Assembly (NCBI RefSeq): GCF_002964605.1
Contig: NZ_PQDH01000014.1
Location: forward strand, 1 to 64,000
Source of the DNA: Vallitalea okinawensis
Lineage (GTDB): Bacteria; Bacillota; Clostridia; Lachnospirales; PQDH01
Direction of reading: 5' to 3'
DNA: 64,000 bases
Shown: in pieces, positions 62,554 through 64,000 of the stretch
How the letters are laid out: each line of letters starts with the position of its first letter
Position numbering within the stretch: the stretch's first letter is position 1
The notes under the pieces: generated by a model
Told to the model about the DNA's origin: nothing
Seen by the model: the letters and a program-made list of their open reading frames with translations, nothing else
Database searches by the model: none
Program-made: the position numbers and the translations under genes

Positions 62554-64000
62554 ATGATGAAAAATTATATAAAAAACTCATTTATACTAGTTTTAGTCTT
62601 ATCTTTACTTGCAAATTTCTCATTAAATCCAACTATATCAAGAGCCTTTGAAATTTCCAACAAGTTAGCTGCTAATCAAACAACCGGTTATGTCGAATTA
62701 TCTCCTAAATATAATGTCTCACCTACAGAAGAATTTGTATTTAAGTTCAACTCTAATCTTTTTGATGGCGACGGTACTATTTATAAATATGTCAAAGTAT
62801 ATGATGATTTAGAGTGTACAAATGAAATTTGGATAGATATTGAGACCGATTATGATACAGGTACCGTTGTAGTTAAGCCTCCTACATATTTAAGCTCTCC
62901 TAATATTATTAGGGACTCTATTCCTGAAGATCAAAGGAGCTGGGGAGGAAGTAGTAAATATTATTTGGTTATTTCTAGAGATATGGAGTCTAGTAACTTC
63001 GTAGAACTTGAGACACCACTAAGGATGATGTTTACTGTTAAATCGGAGATCCAAGTACCTGATTTGAATTTTAGACTTACAAGTGATGGTGAAGCAGAAT
63101 TATACTGGAACAAGATTGAGGGTGCTCAAGAATATAAAATCTATAAAGGACCTAGTTATTCCAGTACCAAAGTACTAGACTATTATACAAATACTACTGC
63201 AACTTCCTTTAAAGATTTTACTGTTATTAACAGTTTTACTGGCACACCTCTAAATGGTTCAACCAATGAAGGATTTGAAGGTTGTTTCTATGTGTCAGCT
63301 GTTGTCAATGGTGTAGAGTCAAGAGTTAGTAATTATATCGATGCAGAACAGTTAATTGATCAGATACCTAATTCAATTGATGATGATTATTTTACTGTCT
63401 CTACTATATATGACCTACCTAGTACAGCTACAGTACGTATGAAAGATTATTTTGTTGTTAAAAACTATCCTATCATCTGGGATTATGCAAATGCGACTAT
63501 TATCGAACCATCTGTAACCTTATTTACTGATGACGGTACCCGTTCAGGTTTTATAAAAGGTAAAGTTAAAGGCACACCTTTAGAAGTGGAATGTAATATC
63601 AGTGAAATGCCAAGCAAAGAAACGTTACAAGAATTGGCTAAAAATCAGAAAAGTTCAGCTAATACTGGTGGTGCTATTTCTGCTAAAGATGAAATAGCTG
63701 ATAACCCTCCACCAAATTTAGATGTTGATTCCGAATCACAAACTAATATTATACAAGAGCAACCTTCAAATAATGCAGGAAATACATTAGAAGGATATAT
63801 TGCTGAGCATATGATGAACATGGAATCTGTTATTAATTTAAGTATGTTCCCAGAAGCAGGAAATTCAGAGATACTATCTGATACAGTTCTAATGGTTATA
63901 TCTCAATATCCACTTATTCTTGGTGAGGAATCTATGAGTTATGACTATGCTTCCGATTCCTTATTAATTACCTATCAAACAACTGATAAAGCTGGCGTTG
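62554..64000 (+). CDS. Large exported protein (partial, runs off right edge)
   Basis: Open from ATG 62554 (TGGAGGT upstream; a second ATG at 62557) to the window end, at least 482 residues. A signal peptide of about 29-32 residues (NYIKNSFILVLVLSLLANFS) is followed by beta-rich domains. One (about 170-265) looks like fibronectin type III: LNFRLTSDGEAELYWNKIEGAQEYKIYKG. A low-complexity Asn/Pro/Ser linker follows. The last stretch, MVISQYPLILGEESMSYDYAS...LLITYQ, resembles the region that precedes transglutaminase-like domains in clostridial surface proteins, so such a domain may lie beyond the edge. It lies 186 bases after the ECF sigma gene. Confidence 0.75.
   Translation, partial: MMKNYIKNSFILVLVLSLLANFSLNPTISRAFEISNKLAANQTTGYVELSPKYNVSPTEEFVFKFNSNLFDGDGTIYKYVKVYDDLECTNEIWIDIETDYDTGTVVVKPPTYLSSPNIIRDSIPEDQRSWGGSSKYYLVISRDMESSNFVELETPLRMMFTVKSEIQVPDLNFRLTSDGEAELYWNKIEGAQEYKIYKGPSYSSTKVLDYYTNTTATSFKDFTVINSFTGTPLNGSTNEGFEGCFYVSAVVNGVESRVSNYIDAEQLIDQIPNSIDDDYFTVSTIYDLPSTATVRMKDYFVVKNYPIIWDYANATIIEPSVTLFTDDGTRSGFIKGKVKGTPLEVECNISEMPSKETLQELAKNQKSSANTGGAISAKDEIADNPPPNLDVDSESQTNIIQEQPSNNAGNTLEGYIAEHMMNMESVINLSMFPEAGNSEILSDTVLMVISQYPLILGEESMSYDYASDSLLITYQTTDKAGV

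Overview
The window is low-GC DNA from an endospore-forming member of the Clostridia. The spoIIA operon (spoIIAA-spoIIAB-sigF) lies beside a complete spoVA operon (AA, AB, AC, AD, AE), and yunB is also present. Other clostridial traits are an LL-diaminopimelate aminotransferase, a glnA-nitR pair, a type III glutamine synthetase and a T-box-controlled valS. The gene content suggests a free-living, polysaccharide-using anaerobe (Lachnospirales/Vallitalea-like), but that placement is inference. No rRNA, tRNA or CRISPR array was found.

Layout. 1-3.2 kb: a minus-strand operon encoding a NarL-type two-component system followed by two small exported proteins with SipW-cognate-like N-termini; the second has acidic 10-residue repeats and leaves the window. 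3.3-10.8 kb: a thioesterase, an orphan tandem ATP-synthase c-subunit-like protein lacking the ion-binding carboxylate, a broken yetF, an SLH/leucine-rich-repeat surface protein, a tyrosine recombinase scrap, yebC and two membrane or exported proteins. 10.8-18.7 kb: sugar ABC importer 1 (two permeases, binding protein) with a YesM/YesN-type two-component pair and a second paralogous binding protein. 18.8-21.5 kb: yigZ-like gene, a small DUF6514-like gene, a PfkB-fold protein without its catalytic motif, and a 47-residue lipoprotein. 21.5-28.2 kb: a nitrogen and diaminopimelate block (glnN, nitR, glnA, dapL, dapF). Both glutamine synthetase genes have leaders with ANTAR-type hexaloop hairpins overlapping terminators.

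28.3-30 kb holds a HAD-like and a TPR-like protein. 30-39.5 kb: sugar ABC importer 2, including the only importer ATPase in the window, a second YesM/YesN-type pair and a Gfo/Idh/MocA oxidoreductase. 39.6-47.3 kb: deoD, yunB and two tandem class A penicillin-binding proteins. 47.3-52.5 kb: spoVA and spoIIA. 52.6-60.4 kb: a TPR/zinc-ribbon protein, a 48-residue protein, folC, and a T-box-GNAT-valS operon, then a coiled-coil membrane protein. 60.7-64 kb: a CobD-like PLP enzyme, an ECF sigma factor without an adjacent anti-sigma, and the start of a large exported protein.

The main observations beyond routine annotation are: (i) the carboxylate-less double c-subunit; (ii) a repeated element with terminal inverted repeats, one copy inserted in spoVA so that its end overlaps the spoVAC stop codon, a shorter copy in the glnN leader and a single end between the two PBP genes; (iii) ANTAR-type antitermination leaders on both glutamine synthetase genes; (iv) the PfkB-fold pseudo-kinase; (v) structured hairpins between the binding-protein and permease genes in both sugar ABC operons.
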